Below are positions 15,723-23,340 of a stretch of DNA of 64,000 bases, piece by piece. Under the pieces are notes generated by a model. The model made no database searches and had not been told where the DNA came from. It was given only the letters and a program-made list of their open reading frames with translations. Source of the stretch: Bacillota bacterium (lineage in GTDB: Bacteria; Bacillota; Clostridia; Oscillospirales; Acutalibacteraceae); contig JAEZCC010000037.1 of assembly GCA_023412715.1 (NCBI GenBank), positions 1 to 64,000 of the forward strand, written 5' to 3'. The position numbers were made by a program, and so were the translations under genes. Position 1 is the first letter of the stretch. Every line of letters begins with the position of its first letter.

Positions 15723-16820
15723 ATGGACAATAATTCGAATCTGTTATATATGCAGGTCAAGCAGGAAATCAAGAACAAGCTGCTTACCTTAAAGACAAAT
15801 GATCGCCTGCCCTCCCGCAACGAGTTGATCAAGGAGTACAACGTTACGCGCACGACGGTCGATCGCGCGATTTCAGAGCTGATCGGCGAAGGGTATCTTT
15901 ATACCAAGGACGGCAGCGGAACGTATAAGAAAGAGGACCCCGATCTGGATTCGATTTCCCTTGGCAGCAGCTCGGTCGACAGCTGGGGGGTCATCCTGCC
16001 CGACATCATGCACAACACCTACCCCGGGATTCTGCGCGGCGTGGAAGACGTCGCCAGCAAAAGCGGCATCAACGTCGTGATCTGCAACACGGACAATCTG
16101 ATTGAAAAAGAGAATAAATATATCTACAAGCTGATTGACTCCAAGGTGCGGGGCATCATCATTATCCCGGGGATCATCGGCGAAGGCTCCAACTGCGAGG
16201 CGTACAACCGCCTCAAAGAAATGGACATTCCCTTCGTGCTCTGCAACCGCGGGGCGACCGGCGTGGAAGCGCCGATGGTACTCTCCAACAATTTTTACGG
16301 CGCGCTTCTGGCCACCCAGCATCTTCTGTCGCAGGGCTACCGGAACATCGCCTACATTTCCCGGCCGATGTACTCCACCTCTTTGGATCGGTACCAGGGC
16401 TACATCACGGCCCTGTCCCAAAAGGGGATTCCGGTGTGCGGCGACTATGTGATCTTTGAAAAGACGTTCGAGGAGGAAAAGCCCGGTTACGAATCTGCCC
16501 GGTCCCTGCTCCGGACGCATCCGGAGCTGGACGCCGTTTTCTGTTTTAACGACGAGGTGGCGCAGGGCGTCTATAAAGCCATGGAAGAGGGGGGGCGCCG
16601 CGTCGGCATGGACGCCGGGATCGTCGGCTACGACGACACCGACATTTGCGAAGCGTTCCCGGCCAAGCTGTCCTCGGTCAAATTTAAGACTTATGAAATT
16701 GGGAGCATAGCCGCCCGCATCCTCCTGAAAATCCGGCATGGGGAAGCGGTCCCGCCGAACAAGATCGTCATTCTTCAGCCGGAACTGGAAATACGCGACA
16801 GTTCCAGGCGCTCCCTGTAA
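15723..16820 (+). CDS. GntR-type DNA-binding, LacI-type sensor transcriptional regulator (AraR-like architecture)
   Basis: This 365-residue protein pairs an N-terminal winged helix of the GntR family (LPSRNELIKEYNVTRTTVDR near residues 34-53) with a C-terminal periplasmic-binding-protein-like sugar sensor. The sensor shows WGVILPDIMHNTYPGI, an FCFNDEVAQGVYKA segment and a GYDDTDICEAF segment typical of LacI relatives. Bacillus AraR has the same arrangement and represses sugar genes until its sugar binds. The gene precedes the sialic acid/galactoside operon in the same direction, and both promoters carry the same 14-bp element. Repression of that operon and of itself is the likely job. The effector could be a sialic acid, a galactoside or a breakdown product. 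Confidence 0.87.
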   Translation: MDNNSNLLYMQVKQEIKNKLLTLKTNDRLPSRNELIKEYNVTRTTVDRAISELIGEGYLYTKDGSGTYKKEDPDLDSISLGSSSVDSWGVILPDIMHNTYPGILRGVEDVASKSGINVVICNTDNLIEKENKYIYKLIDSKVRGIIIIPGIIGEGSNCEAYNRLKEMDIPFVLCNRGATGVEAPMVLSNNFYGALLATQHLLSQGYRNIAYISRPMYSTSLDRYQGYITALSQKGIPVCGDYVIFEKTFEEEKPGYESARSLLRTHPELDAVFCFNDEVAQGVYKAMEEGGRRVGMDAGIVGYDDTDICEAFPAKLSSVKFKTYEIGSIAARILLKIRHGEAVPPNKIVILQPELEIRDSSRRSL

Positions 16821-16870
16821 TCATCCGGCCGTCCGGTCCAGAGGGAAATCGGCCCCGCATTCGTGCTCTT

Positions 16871-16916
16871 AAAAGCCGGGTTTCGCCAGCGTTCTGCATG
16901 GCGGGCCCGGCTTTTT
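16871..16916 (+). terminator. Terminator after the GntR/LacI-type regulator
   Basis: AAAAGCCGGG pairs with CCCGGCTTTTT around an inner CGCCA/TGGCG stem and the transcript ends in a T-run. It separates the regulator from the transporter operon. Confidence 0.75.
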
Positions 16917-16992
16917 GAGACGTCGTTTTGCCTGGGACGAATGGGCGGTGTCTTCGACGCGCTCCGGACAGAATCGATCGGTTTCTTCCCTA

Positions 16993-17032
16993 AAATGCAG
17001 ACCGTCTGAATAAAATCTGACGGTCTGCATTT
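16993..17032. terminator. Perfect 14-bp inverted repeat, probably a second terminator
   Basis: AAATGCAGACCGTC and GACGGTCTGCATTT form a perfect stem with a 12-nt loop. Flanking A and T runs allow termination in either direction. It lies in the 500-bp gap before the sugar transporter operon. Confidence 0.6.
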
Positions 17033-17106
17033 ACTTTTCTCTCAGAATAAATTTTAAAAGCTCCGCTTTTCATTCAATTTTTCATAATATTTTATATAAA
17101 CCAGTA

Positions 17107-17160
17107 TTGACATTTGATGAAAGCGCTAGTAGAATGGGAAAAGCAGACAGGCAGCCATAC
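17107..17160 (+). promoter_or_regulatory. Promoter of the sialic acid/galactoside operon with cre-like site and shared element
   Basis: TTGACA (17107-17112), 17-bp spacer, TAGAAT (17130-17135). The spacer holds TGAAAGCGCTAGTA (17118-17131), which matches the CcpA cre consensus at all but one position, so carbon catabolite repression is likely. The 14-bp element ACAGGCAGCCATAC follows at 17147-17160. A leader of about 160 nt with no recognised gene precedes the first start codon. Confidence 0.65.
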
Positions 17161-17321
17161 AGATATGAAGCGAAGCGATGGCGCGTTCTTGCTGCAGCTT
17201 TCCACCGGGAAAATGCGCCGGGGCGATTGAAAAGGCTTTGCCGCCTGCCGTGCGGCGGCCGGAAAGTAAGGCTTCCTCTGCTTTTGTGAAGGCATCGATT
17301 CAGTTTAAGGAGGTAACAGGT

Positions 17322-18728
17322 ATGGAAAAGGTAAAAGCAAACCGGCTTCTCTCACTTGCTTTGGCGGGCGTTCTGGCGGCTTCGATGACCGCATGCGGCG
17401 GCTCTTCGGGGGGCCAGACATCTTCGGCCGGGGCGTCGGCCGCCGGCGCGTCGAGCGGCTCGGGAACAATTTCCAGCAAACAGATGACGCTGAATCTCTG
17501 GATGACGCCGCAGTGGAAGGGCGTTTTCGATCAGACGGAAAAGGGTGCGGCCGACGGCGACTTCTTCCGGTATGTCGGCGGGGAGTACAGCAAGATACAT
17601 CCAAACGTGAAAGTAAACGTCACGGTGCTGTCCGGAGCGGATCGCGACACCAAGCTGAGCGTCGCGCTGCAGTCGGGGACGCAGCCCAATATTTTTGAGG
17701 AATCCACGTTCCCGATGAAGGATTTTGTGTATCAGGGCGCCGTCGTCCCCATCGACGACATCGTTGACGAGCAGAGCAAGACGGACATCGACGATTCCAT
17801 CTGGAAGGCATGCCAGGTGAAGGGGAAGACATACTTCTATCCGTTCTCCCAGACGCCGAGCTTCTACATGATCAACGAGGACGTTTTCAAGAAGGCGGGC
17901 TTAAAGGTCCCTGAGAAGAATCAGATTGGCAAATGGACGCCGGACGAATTCGTCGCCGACCTGAAAGCGATCAAGGAAAAGGTCCCGGAGGTCGCCCCGT
18001 TCGGTTTCTACTGCAAGAACAACCAGGCGGACACGTGGAACAACGTTCTGCTTCGCATGTACGGCAGCAAGTTCTTTAAAGAAGACAGCTCCGGCATGGA
18101 TATCAACAACGATTCTACCATAAAGGCGCTGACCCTGCTGCAGACTCTTGTCAAGGACGGCCTGACCGAAAAAGGGCCCTCGACCCAGCAGGCCACAGAC
18201 ACGGACGCCCTGTTCAGGGCCGGCAAAATCGCCGTGGACTTCGGCAGCTTCGGCAACTATATGACCGCGATAAGCAGCATGCAGAAGGGCGAAATCCTGC
18301 CGTTCAACATCGGGCTGATGTATTTGCCCGGCGAGAGCGACCCGCTGACCTTCTCCTATGTGTACGCGTCCTCAATCTGGCAGAATTCGGATCCGGATCT
18401 GGTGGCGGCGGCAAAGGATTTCGTGAAGTTCTTCTCCACGGATGAAAAATATACCAAGGCTTCCGTCAACTTTGCCCCGGTGCGCAACAGCGTCTGGAAG
18501 GACAACGCCTCTTACAACGGGTATTACCCGGCGCTGCAGGAGTCGACGAAATATCAGGTCGATTTCACCGGCGGCATTGCGGGCTACAACGTCTGGCGGG
18601 CGGCCTTTTATCCGATTCTGCAGTCCCTGTGCACCGATAAAGTCACGCCGCAGCAGGCGGCCCAGCAGATGGAAGAGAAGGGGAACCAGTCCATCCAGCA
18701 GGGCCTGCAGAATTCCGTGCTGGGCTGA
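17322..18728 (+). CDS. Sugar ABC transporter substrate-binding lipoprotein (family 1)
   Basis: This 468-residue extracellular solute-binding protein captures a sugar or oligosaccharide and hands it to the two permeases encoded next. The start at 17322 follows AAGGAGGT. The N-terminus is a lipoprotein signal ending in the lipobox MTACG, followed by a Gly/Ser/Ala linker. The mature part shows the family-1 pattern: LNLWMTPQW near the start, a DTKLSVALQSGTQPNIF segment, and aromatic residues that often line the sugar site. It is the first gene of an operon with permeases, N-acetylneuraminate lyase and beta-galactosidase, so a sialylated or galactosylated glycan fragment is a plausible ligand. Confidence 0.87.
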   Translation: MEKVKANRLLSLALAGVLAASMTACGGSSGGQTSSAGASAAGASSGSGTISSKQMTLNLWMTPQWKGVFDQTEKGAADGDFFRYVGGEYSKIHPNVKVNVTVLSGADRDTKLSVALQSGTQPNIFEESTFPMKDFVYQGAVVPIDDIVDEQSKTDIDDSIWKACQVKGKTYFYPFSQTPSFYMINEDVFKKAGLKVPEKNQIGKWTPDEFVADLKAIKEKVPEVAPFGFYCKNNQADTWNNVLLRMYGSKFFKEDSSGMDINNDSTIKALTLLQTLVKDGLTEKGPSTQQATDTDALFRAGKIAVDFGSFGNYMTAISSMQKGEILPFNIGLMYLPGESDPLTFSYVYASSIWQNSDPDLVAAAKDFVKFFSTDEKYTKASVNFAPVRNSVWKDNASYNGYYPALQESTKYQVDFTGGIAGYNVWRAAFYPILQSLCTDKVTPQQAAQQMEEKGNQSIQQGLQNSVLG

Positions 18729-18914
18729 TGCCGGGCAGTAAAAACGCTTTTGCCGGGAGGAAGGACTGCCCCTTGTGCGGCGGCAGAACGCGTCCTGATT
18801 TTTAAAATAATCTGAAGTCGTGCGGCTGCGGGCAGAAGGACCTTCCTCCTCCCCGCGGCTGCGGCTTTTCTGAACAAGCGACTCCTGCAAATGATACGAG
18901 AAAGGAGCTTGAAA

Positions 18915-19826
18915 GTGGCTGCTTTTCAAAAGTCGGTTTCTTTCGGCCAAAGCTGGCCTGCCGTCAAACGCAGCATCAATCGCCAAATCACGGGATATCT
19001 GTTTATTCTGCCGCAGCTGGTGCTTTTTTTCGTCTTCCTGCTTTACCCGATCATCGAAGGGTTCCGGCTCAGTTTTTACAATGTGCAGGTGTTTGGCTCG
19101 CGCTTTGTCGGTTTTCAGAATTACGTCAATGTCTTTCAGGATCCCATTTTTATCCATGCCCTGTACAACACCCTGTTTTTCATTGTGTCCATCGTAGTGC
19201 TTACGGTGGTGTTCGCCATTTTTGTCGCCGCGGCGATCTTTGACAAAAGCGAGGCTTACATCTCGCTGATCCGGGGTTCCTACTATCTTCCCGTCATTGT
19301 GTCCATGACCGTTATGAGCATGGTCTGGGCGATTATCCTGAACCCGGCCGGCGGCCTGGTGAACTACATATCCTCCAGGCTGGGCGGCGGGGACATCGAT
19401 CTTTTGGGAAGCCCGACCTCGGTCATGCCGGTCATCATCGTTTTGACTTTCATGGTGAATGTGGGCCAGGCGATCATCCTGTATATCGCCGCGTTCATTT
19501 CGATTCCGCCCGAGATTCTGGAAGCCGCTGAGGTGGACGGGGCCAACCGCTGGGTCAGGTTCCGCAAGATCCTGCTCCCGCTGTCGAATTCCACCACGCT
19601 GTACGTCACCGTCACCAACATCATCGCCGTGCTGAAAATCTTTGTGATCATCCAGCTCCTTACCGCCGGCGGCCCCAGCAACGCCTCCGTCACGCTGATG
19701 TACTACATGTACCAGAAGGCTTTCCAGTTTAACCAGGTCGGGCAGGGTTGCGCGGTCGGCATCATCATGTTCGTCATAGCGCTGCTGCTCTCCATTCCCA
19801 CATTCAAACTGATTAAGACGGAATAA
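18915..19826 (+). CDS. Sugar ABC transporter permease, MalF/UgpA type
   Basis: This inner-membrane subunit has six helices and forms half of the transport channel with the next gene's product. The 303-residue protein has the cytoplasmic EAA loop EAAEVDGANRWVRFRKILLP near residue 210, which contacts the ATPase. I chose GTG at 18915 because AAAGGAG lies 7 nt upstream. It follows the binding protein after 186 bp containing hairpins that could lower expression relative to the binding protein. No ATPase gene is present in the operon, so a shared MsmK/UgpC-type ATPase elsewhere is expected. Confidence 0.88.
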   Translation: MAAFQKSVSFGQSWPAVKRSINRQITGYLFILPQLVLFFVFLLYPIIEGFRLSFYNVQVFGSRFVGFQNYVNVFQDPIFIHALYNTLFFIVSIVVLTVVFAIFVAAAIFDKSEAYISLIRGSYYLPVIVSMTVMSMVWAIILNPAGGLVNYISSRLGGGDIDLLGSPTSVMPVIIVLTFMVNVGQAIILYIAAFISIPPEILEAAEVDGANRWVRFRKILLPLSNSTTLYVTVTNIIAVLKIFVIIQLLTAGGPSNASVTLMYYMYQKAFQFNQVGQGCAVGIIMFVIALLLSIPTFKLIKTE

Positions 19827-19845
19827 GAAGGAGGAGAGATGATTT

Positions 19846-20697
19846 ATGAACAACAAGGCAGAGACCCATTCGGGAAGAAGGCTTTCCGTACCGGATATTT
19901 TCTGTAACGCAATCGTCTGCTTTTTCGCCGTTCTGAACATTTTTCCCCTGTACTGGATGTTTATCAGCGCGTTCAAGACCTCGGCCGAAGTCATCGCGCT
20001 TCCGCCCACGCTGTATCCCCATCAGCCGACGCTGCAGAATTTTATCGACGCGTTCCAGAAAACGATGGCCCTGCGGTGGCTGTTTAACAGCCTCTTTGTT
20101 TCCGCGGCGAGCAGCGCGCTGATTGTGGCCTGCAGTGCGCTGGCGGCCTACGCATTCTCTAAACTGGAATTTTTCGGCCGGGATTTCTGGTTTTACCTTC
20201 TGATCGGGACGCTGATGATCCCGAAAGAAATTCTGGTTGTCCCGATGTTCAAGATTGTGAAGTCCTTCAACTGGATGGATTCCTATCCGGGGCTGATTGT
20301 GCCGGGCGCGGCCACGGCAATCGGCGTATTCATGCTCAAGCAGTTTTTTGCCGGCATTCCGGACGCGCTGCGCGAAGCGGCGAAGATAGACGGCTGCAGC
20401 GAGCTGTCCATTTTTCTGCGCATCATCCTGCCGCTTGCCAAAGCCGGCATTGCCGCTTTGATCATTCTGCAGTTCGTGACGGTCTGGAACGACTACCTCT
20501 GGCAGCTGGTCATTGCGCAGACTACGCCGATGCAGACGGTGCTGGTCGGGTTTGCGTCGATGCTCAGCGACGGGAACCCAAACTTCGCTTACAAATATGC
20601 GGGGGCGGCCGTCAGCGCCATCCCCATGCTCATTATTTTCTTCGCCTTCCAGAAAAATTTTACCCGCGGGATTACCATCGGAGGTGTCAAGGGATAA
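19846..20697 (+). CDS. Sugar ABC transporter permease, MalG/UgpE type
   Basis: The 283-residue partner permease has about six membrane helices, the EAA loop EAAKIDGCSELSIFLRIILP near residue 190, and the usual C-terminal GITIGGVKG ending of MalG-type subunits. It starts 19 bp after the previous gene behind AAGGAGG and is clearly co-transcribed. With the preceding permease it builds the membrane channel for the substrate delivered by the lipoprotein. Confidence 0.9.
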   Translation: MNNKAETHSGRRLSVPDIFCNAIVCFFAVLNIFPLYWMFISAFKTSAEVIALPPTLYPHQPTLQNFIDAFQKTMALRWLFNSLFVSAASSALIVACSALAAYAFSKLEFFGRDFWFYLLIGTLMIPKEILVVPMFKIVKSFNWMDSYPGLIVPGAATAIGVFMLKQFFAGIPDALREAAKIDGCSELSIFLRIILPLAKAGIAALIILQFVTVWNDYLWQLVIAQTTPMQTVLVGFASMLSDGNPNFAYKYAGAAVSAIPMLIIFFAFQKNFTRGITIGGVKG

Positions 20698-20794
20698 AAA
20701 GCTTCCTTGTCCGCCGGCCCGCTCCAAACCGGACGGATTTTTACGCAGTCGCCCCTTCCAATGGAATTGAAATCAGTCAAAGGAGATTAAGCTT

Positions 20795-21709
20795 ATGACC
20801 AAGTACAATCTGGAAAAATTCAAGGGAATCATCATTGCGTTCTATGCCGCTTACGACGACAACGGGGAGATCTCCACCGAGCGGGCCCTGAAAGCGGCCC
20901 GGTTTTACCTGGACGCCGGCGTGACCGGACTGTATCTCTGCGGGAGCTCGGGGGAGGGCTTCCTGCTCAGCGTGGAAGAGCGCAAGAAAATCACCGAGGC
21001 CGTCTGCCGGGAATTCAAGGGCCGCCTGGCTTTGATTGTCCACGTCGGGGCCGCCTCGACCCGCGATTCCATCGAGCTGGCCAGACATGCACAGGCCTGC
21101 GGGGCGGACGCGCTTTCCGCCGTGCCGAGCGTTTATTACCACCTGCCGGAGTGCAGCATCGAGATGCACTACAACGCGATTACCGCTGCGACCGATCTGC
21201 CGTTCTTCATCTACAACATCCCCCAGTTCACGGGGTATGACCTGACGACGGACCTGCTGGGACGGCTTGTCAAAAATCCGAAGATCGTCGGCGTCAAAAA
21301 CACGACCATGAACGCGTTTGAAATCCAGCAGTTCAAAAAAGTCGGCGGGAAGGACTTTCTCGTGATCAACGGACCGGACGAGCAGTTCCTCGCGGGGCGC
21401 ATCATGGGGGCGGAGGCCGGCATCGGCGGCACCTACGGCGTCATGCCCGAGCTTTACGTCCGGATGGAAAAGCTGTTCCGCGCCGGAAAAATTCGGGAGG
21501 CGCAGGAAATGCAGAATAAAATCAACGACGTTATCGTCGATCTGATCAGCTTCCGCTGCATGTATGCCGGCGCCAAGGAGGTCCTTCGCCTGCGCGGGAT
21601 CGACATGGGTTCCGTGCGTTCCCCGATGATGCCGCTCGGTGAAGACGAGAAAGACAAGGCGAAGCGCACCTATGAAAAGGTCATGCGCTATGTCTCGGAG
21701 CTGAACTGA
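20795..21709 (+). CDS. nanA: N-acetylneuraminate lyase (DapA/NanA superfamily)
   Basis: The enzyme splits N-acetylneuraminate into N-acetylmannosamine and pyruvate. The 304-residue TIM-barrel protein has the carboxylate-binding GSSGEGF loop, the catalytic Tyr in YNIPQ, the Schiff-base Lys in GVKNTTMN, and the GAEAGIGGTYGVMP stretch that marks NanA rather than dihydrodipicolinate synthase. AAAGGAG precedes the ATG. It stands directly behind the sugar permeases and before an esterase and a YhcH-type gene, as in sialic acid operons. The next enzymes of the pathway (NanK, NanE, NagA, NagB) are not next to it. A ROK kinase lies in the opposite arm. Another 2-keto-3-deoxy sugar acid aldolase is the main alternative. 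Confidence 0.8.
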   Translation: MTKYNLEKFKGIIIAFYAAYDDNGEISTERALKAARFYLDAGVTGLYLCGSSGEGFLLSVEERKKITEAVCREFKGRLALIVHVGAASTRDSIELARHAQACGADALSAVPSVYYHLPECSIEMHYNAITAATDLPFFIYNIPQFTGYDLTTDLLGRLVKNPKIVGVKNTTMNAFEIQQFKKVGGKDFLVINGPDEQFLAGRIMGAEAGIGGTYGVMPELYVRMEKLFRAGKIREAQEMQNKINDVIVDLISFRCMYAGAKEVLRLRGIDMGSVRSPMMPLGEDEKDKAKRTYEKVMRYVSELN

Positions 21710-21745
21710 CTCTTTCGAAAACCGAATCAAAAAGGATGCGTTCCC

Positions 21746-22648
21746 ATGAAATATGAAATCTATCCGCTGAACCGGCTGTTCCCGGAGCTGCCTAAAGTGG
21801 ATTTTTCGGGATATGAAGAGAAAAAAAGCAAGTACGGCTTCGCTTCGGACGAGGATATCCTGAAGGAGGTCAATGCCGAGCCGACGCTGGCGGCCTACTG
21901 CCTGGACAATTACAGGGAGATCGACGCCCGGCGGCTCCGGCCGGCGGTCCTGATCTGCCCGGGCGGCGGATACCGGCGCACCTCCGACCGGGAGGCCGAG
22001 CCGGTGGCCATGCAGTTCCTGGCGCGCGGCTACAACTGTTTTATCCTGGAGTACACGGCGGCATTCGCCAGATTCCCCGTTTCTTTGCTGCAGCTGGCCG
22101 CTTCCGTCCGCTATCTGCGCGAGAACAGCGAGCGGTTCCACATCGATCCGGGCAAAATCGCCGTGTGCGGCTTCTCGGCCGGCGGGCACCTTGCCGCCAG
22201 CCTGGGCGTTTTCTGGAAGGAGCCCCTCGTGGCCGGCGCACCCTGCGTGGCGGCCAGCGACGTGAGACCGAACGCCCTGATCCTCTGCTACCCCGTCATC
22301 ACGTCCGGAACGTTCGCCCACCGGGATTCGTTCCGCTACCTGCTCGGGGACGCGCCGGATCCGGATCTGCTGGAAAAGCTCTCGCTTGAAAAGCAGGTGC
22401 ACGGCGGCGTTCCCCCGGTATTCCTCTGGCATACGTTTGAAGACCGGCTCGTTCCCGTTGAAAACACGCTTCTGTTTGCCGATGCCCTTCGGAAAAACCG
22501 GGTCCCGTTTGAACTGCATATTTTCCCCGCGGGGATGCACGGACTGTCCCTTGCGACGGAAGAAGTCGGCCCGGCCGAGACATACGCGGACGCGCATGTT
22601 GCGCGCTGGGTTCCGCTGTGCGACGAGTGGCTGAAGCTCTGCTTCTGA
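21746..22648 (+). CDS. Alpha/beta-hydrolase esterase (acetylxylan/carbohydrate esterase-like)
   Basis: This 300-residue cytoplasmic alpha/beta hydrolase has the oxyanion segment ICPGGGY, the nucleophile elbow GFSAGGH, an acid in HTFEDRLVP and the His in AGMHGLSL, making a complete catalytic triad. The PGGGY form is typical of BD-FAE/acetyl esterases that remove acetyl groups from sugars. Between N-acetylneuraminate lyase and a YhcH-like gene, de-O-acetylation of sialic acids or other glycan parts is a reasonable inference. It has no signal peptide, so it would act after uptake. The start follows a weak AAAAAGGA. Confidence 0.8.
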   Translation: MKYEIYPLNRLFPELPKVDFSGYEEKKSKYGFASDEDILKEVNAEPTLAAYCLDNYREIDARRLRPAVLICPGGGYRRTSDREAEPVAMQFLARGYNCFILEYTAAFARFPVSLLQLAASVRYLRENSERFHIDPGKIAVCGFSAGGHLAASLGVFWKEPLVAGAPCVAASDVRPNALILCYPVITSGTFAHRDSFRYLLGDAPDPDLLEKLSLEKQVHGGVPPVFLWHTFEDRLVPVENTLLFADALRKNRVPFELHIFPAGMHGLSLATEEVGPAETYADAHVARWVPLCDEWLKLCF

Positions 22649-22701
22649 CATGCGTCCGCTTTTGGCGGACATTCCAATCATTATTTTCTTCAGGGGGTTC
22701 T

Positions 22702-23157
22702 ATGTTCGGTACATCGATTGCATTTGCGGAAAAATACAGGCATCGATATGCGGAGGAGTTCCGCGCCGGGTATGCGTTCCTGCGCCGCGGGGATCTGGCG
22801 GCGCTGGAGGAAGGCGCCGTGCCGCTGGGAAACGGCATCGTCGCGCACATCCAGCAATATGCCACCGTCCCGTCCGGTGCCGCACGGTTCGAGGCGCACC
22901 GGCGGTATTTCGACCTCCAGTTTTTAATCTCGGGGGAGGAGGTCATAGAGGTTGCCCCTTGTGCGGGTCTGAAGCCTTTCTCTGCGTACGACGAACGGAA
23001 CGACATTGCCTTTTTTCAGCCTCCCGCGCACAGCAGTTCCATTTATCTGAGCGCCGGGGATTTTCTGGTACTGACCCCCGAAGAGGCGCACAAGCCCCGC
23101 TGCGCCGTTTCGGCGCCGCAGGTCGTGCGCAAGGTCGTCGTGAAGATCCCCGTCTGA
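22702..23157 (+). CDS. YhcH/YjgK/YiaL (NanQ-like) family protein
   Basis: This 151-residue cupin-like protein belongs to the DUF386 family. E. coli NanQ (YhcH) is an N-acetylneuraminate anomerase that speeds alpha-to-beta conversion before the lyase step, while related YiaL and EbgC proteins handle other sugars. Visible family features are the HRRYFDLQFLISGEE segment, an FFQPPAHSS segment and EEAHKP with metal-ligand His and Glu. The ATG at 22702 follows GGGGGTT. It lies downstream of nanA and directly upstream of the beta-galactosidase, so both the NanQ and the EbgC-like roles fit the setting. Confidence 0.82.
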   Translation: MFGTSIAFAEKYRHRYAEEFRAGYAFLRRGDLAALEEGAVPLGNGIVAHIQQYATVPSGAARFEAHRRYFDLQFLISGEEVIEVAPCAGLKPFSAYDERNDIAFFQPPAHSSSIYLSAGDFLVLTPEEAHKPRCAVSAPQVVRKVVVKIPV

Positions 23158-23249
23158 TTTTCTTTCCCATATTGACGCAATACGCCGGTGGCTGCGCAGT
23201 GCGGATGCTTTGAAACATCCTGCATTGCGCAAAATTTTCAGGTGACGGA

Positions 23250-23278
23250 TTGACGATTCGGGCGGCATGGACTATCAT
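23250..23278 (+). promoter_or_regulatory. Internal promoter before the beta-galactosidase gene
   Basis: TTGACG (23250-23255), 17-bp spacer, TATCAT (23273-23278). It is followed by a small hairpin GGGG TTCAAT CCCC at about 23291-23304. It may give the GH2 gene additional expression independent of the long operon. Confidence 0.45.
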
Positions 23279-23340
23279 TATTTTAATCATTGGGGTTCAA
23301 TCCCCGTAGCCGCGCAGAGGCGGCAGGAGGAATTGCTGAA

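Noticed and set aside
18372..20009. Open frame of more than 500 codons antisense to the sugar permease genes
   Set aside because: No motifs and charged low-complexity composition, and it lies opposite conserved permease genes with clear EAA loops.
20777..22681. Long open frame on the minus strand opposite nanA and the esterase
   Set aside because: An antisense by-product of codon bias; the product is Arg/Pro/His-rich with no recognisable domain, while both plus-strand genes show complete catalytic motifs.
23291..23320. tRNA-like T-arm (GGGGTTCAATCCCC) before the beta-galactosidase gene
   Set aside because: No matching acceptor stem, anticodon arm or D-arm can be built upstream; it is just a small hairpin in the leader.
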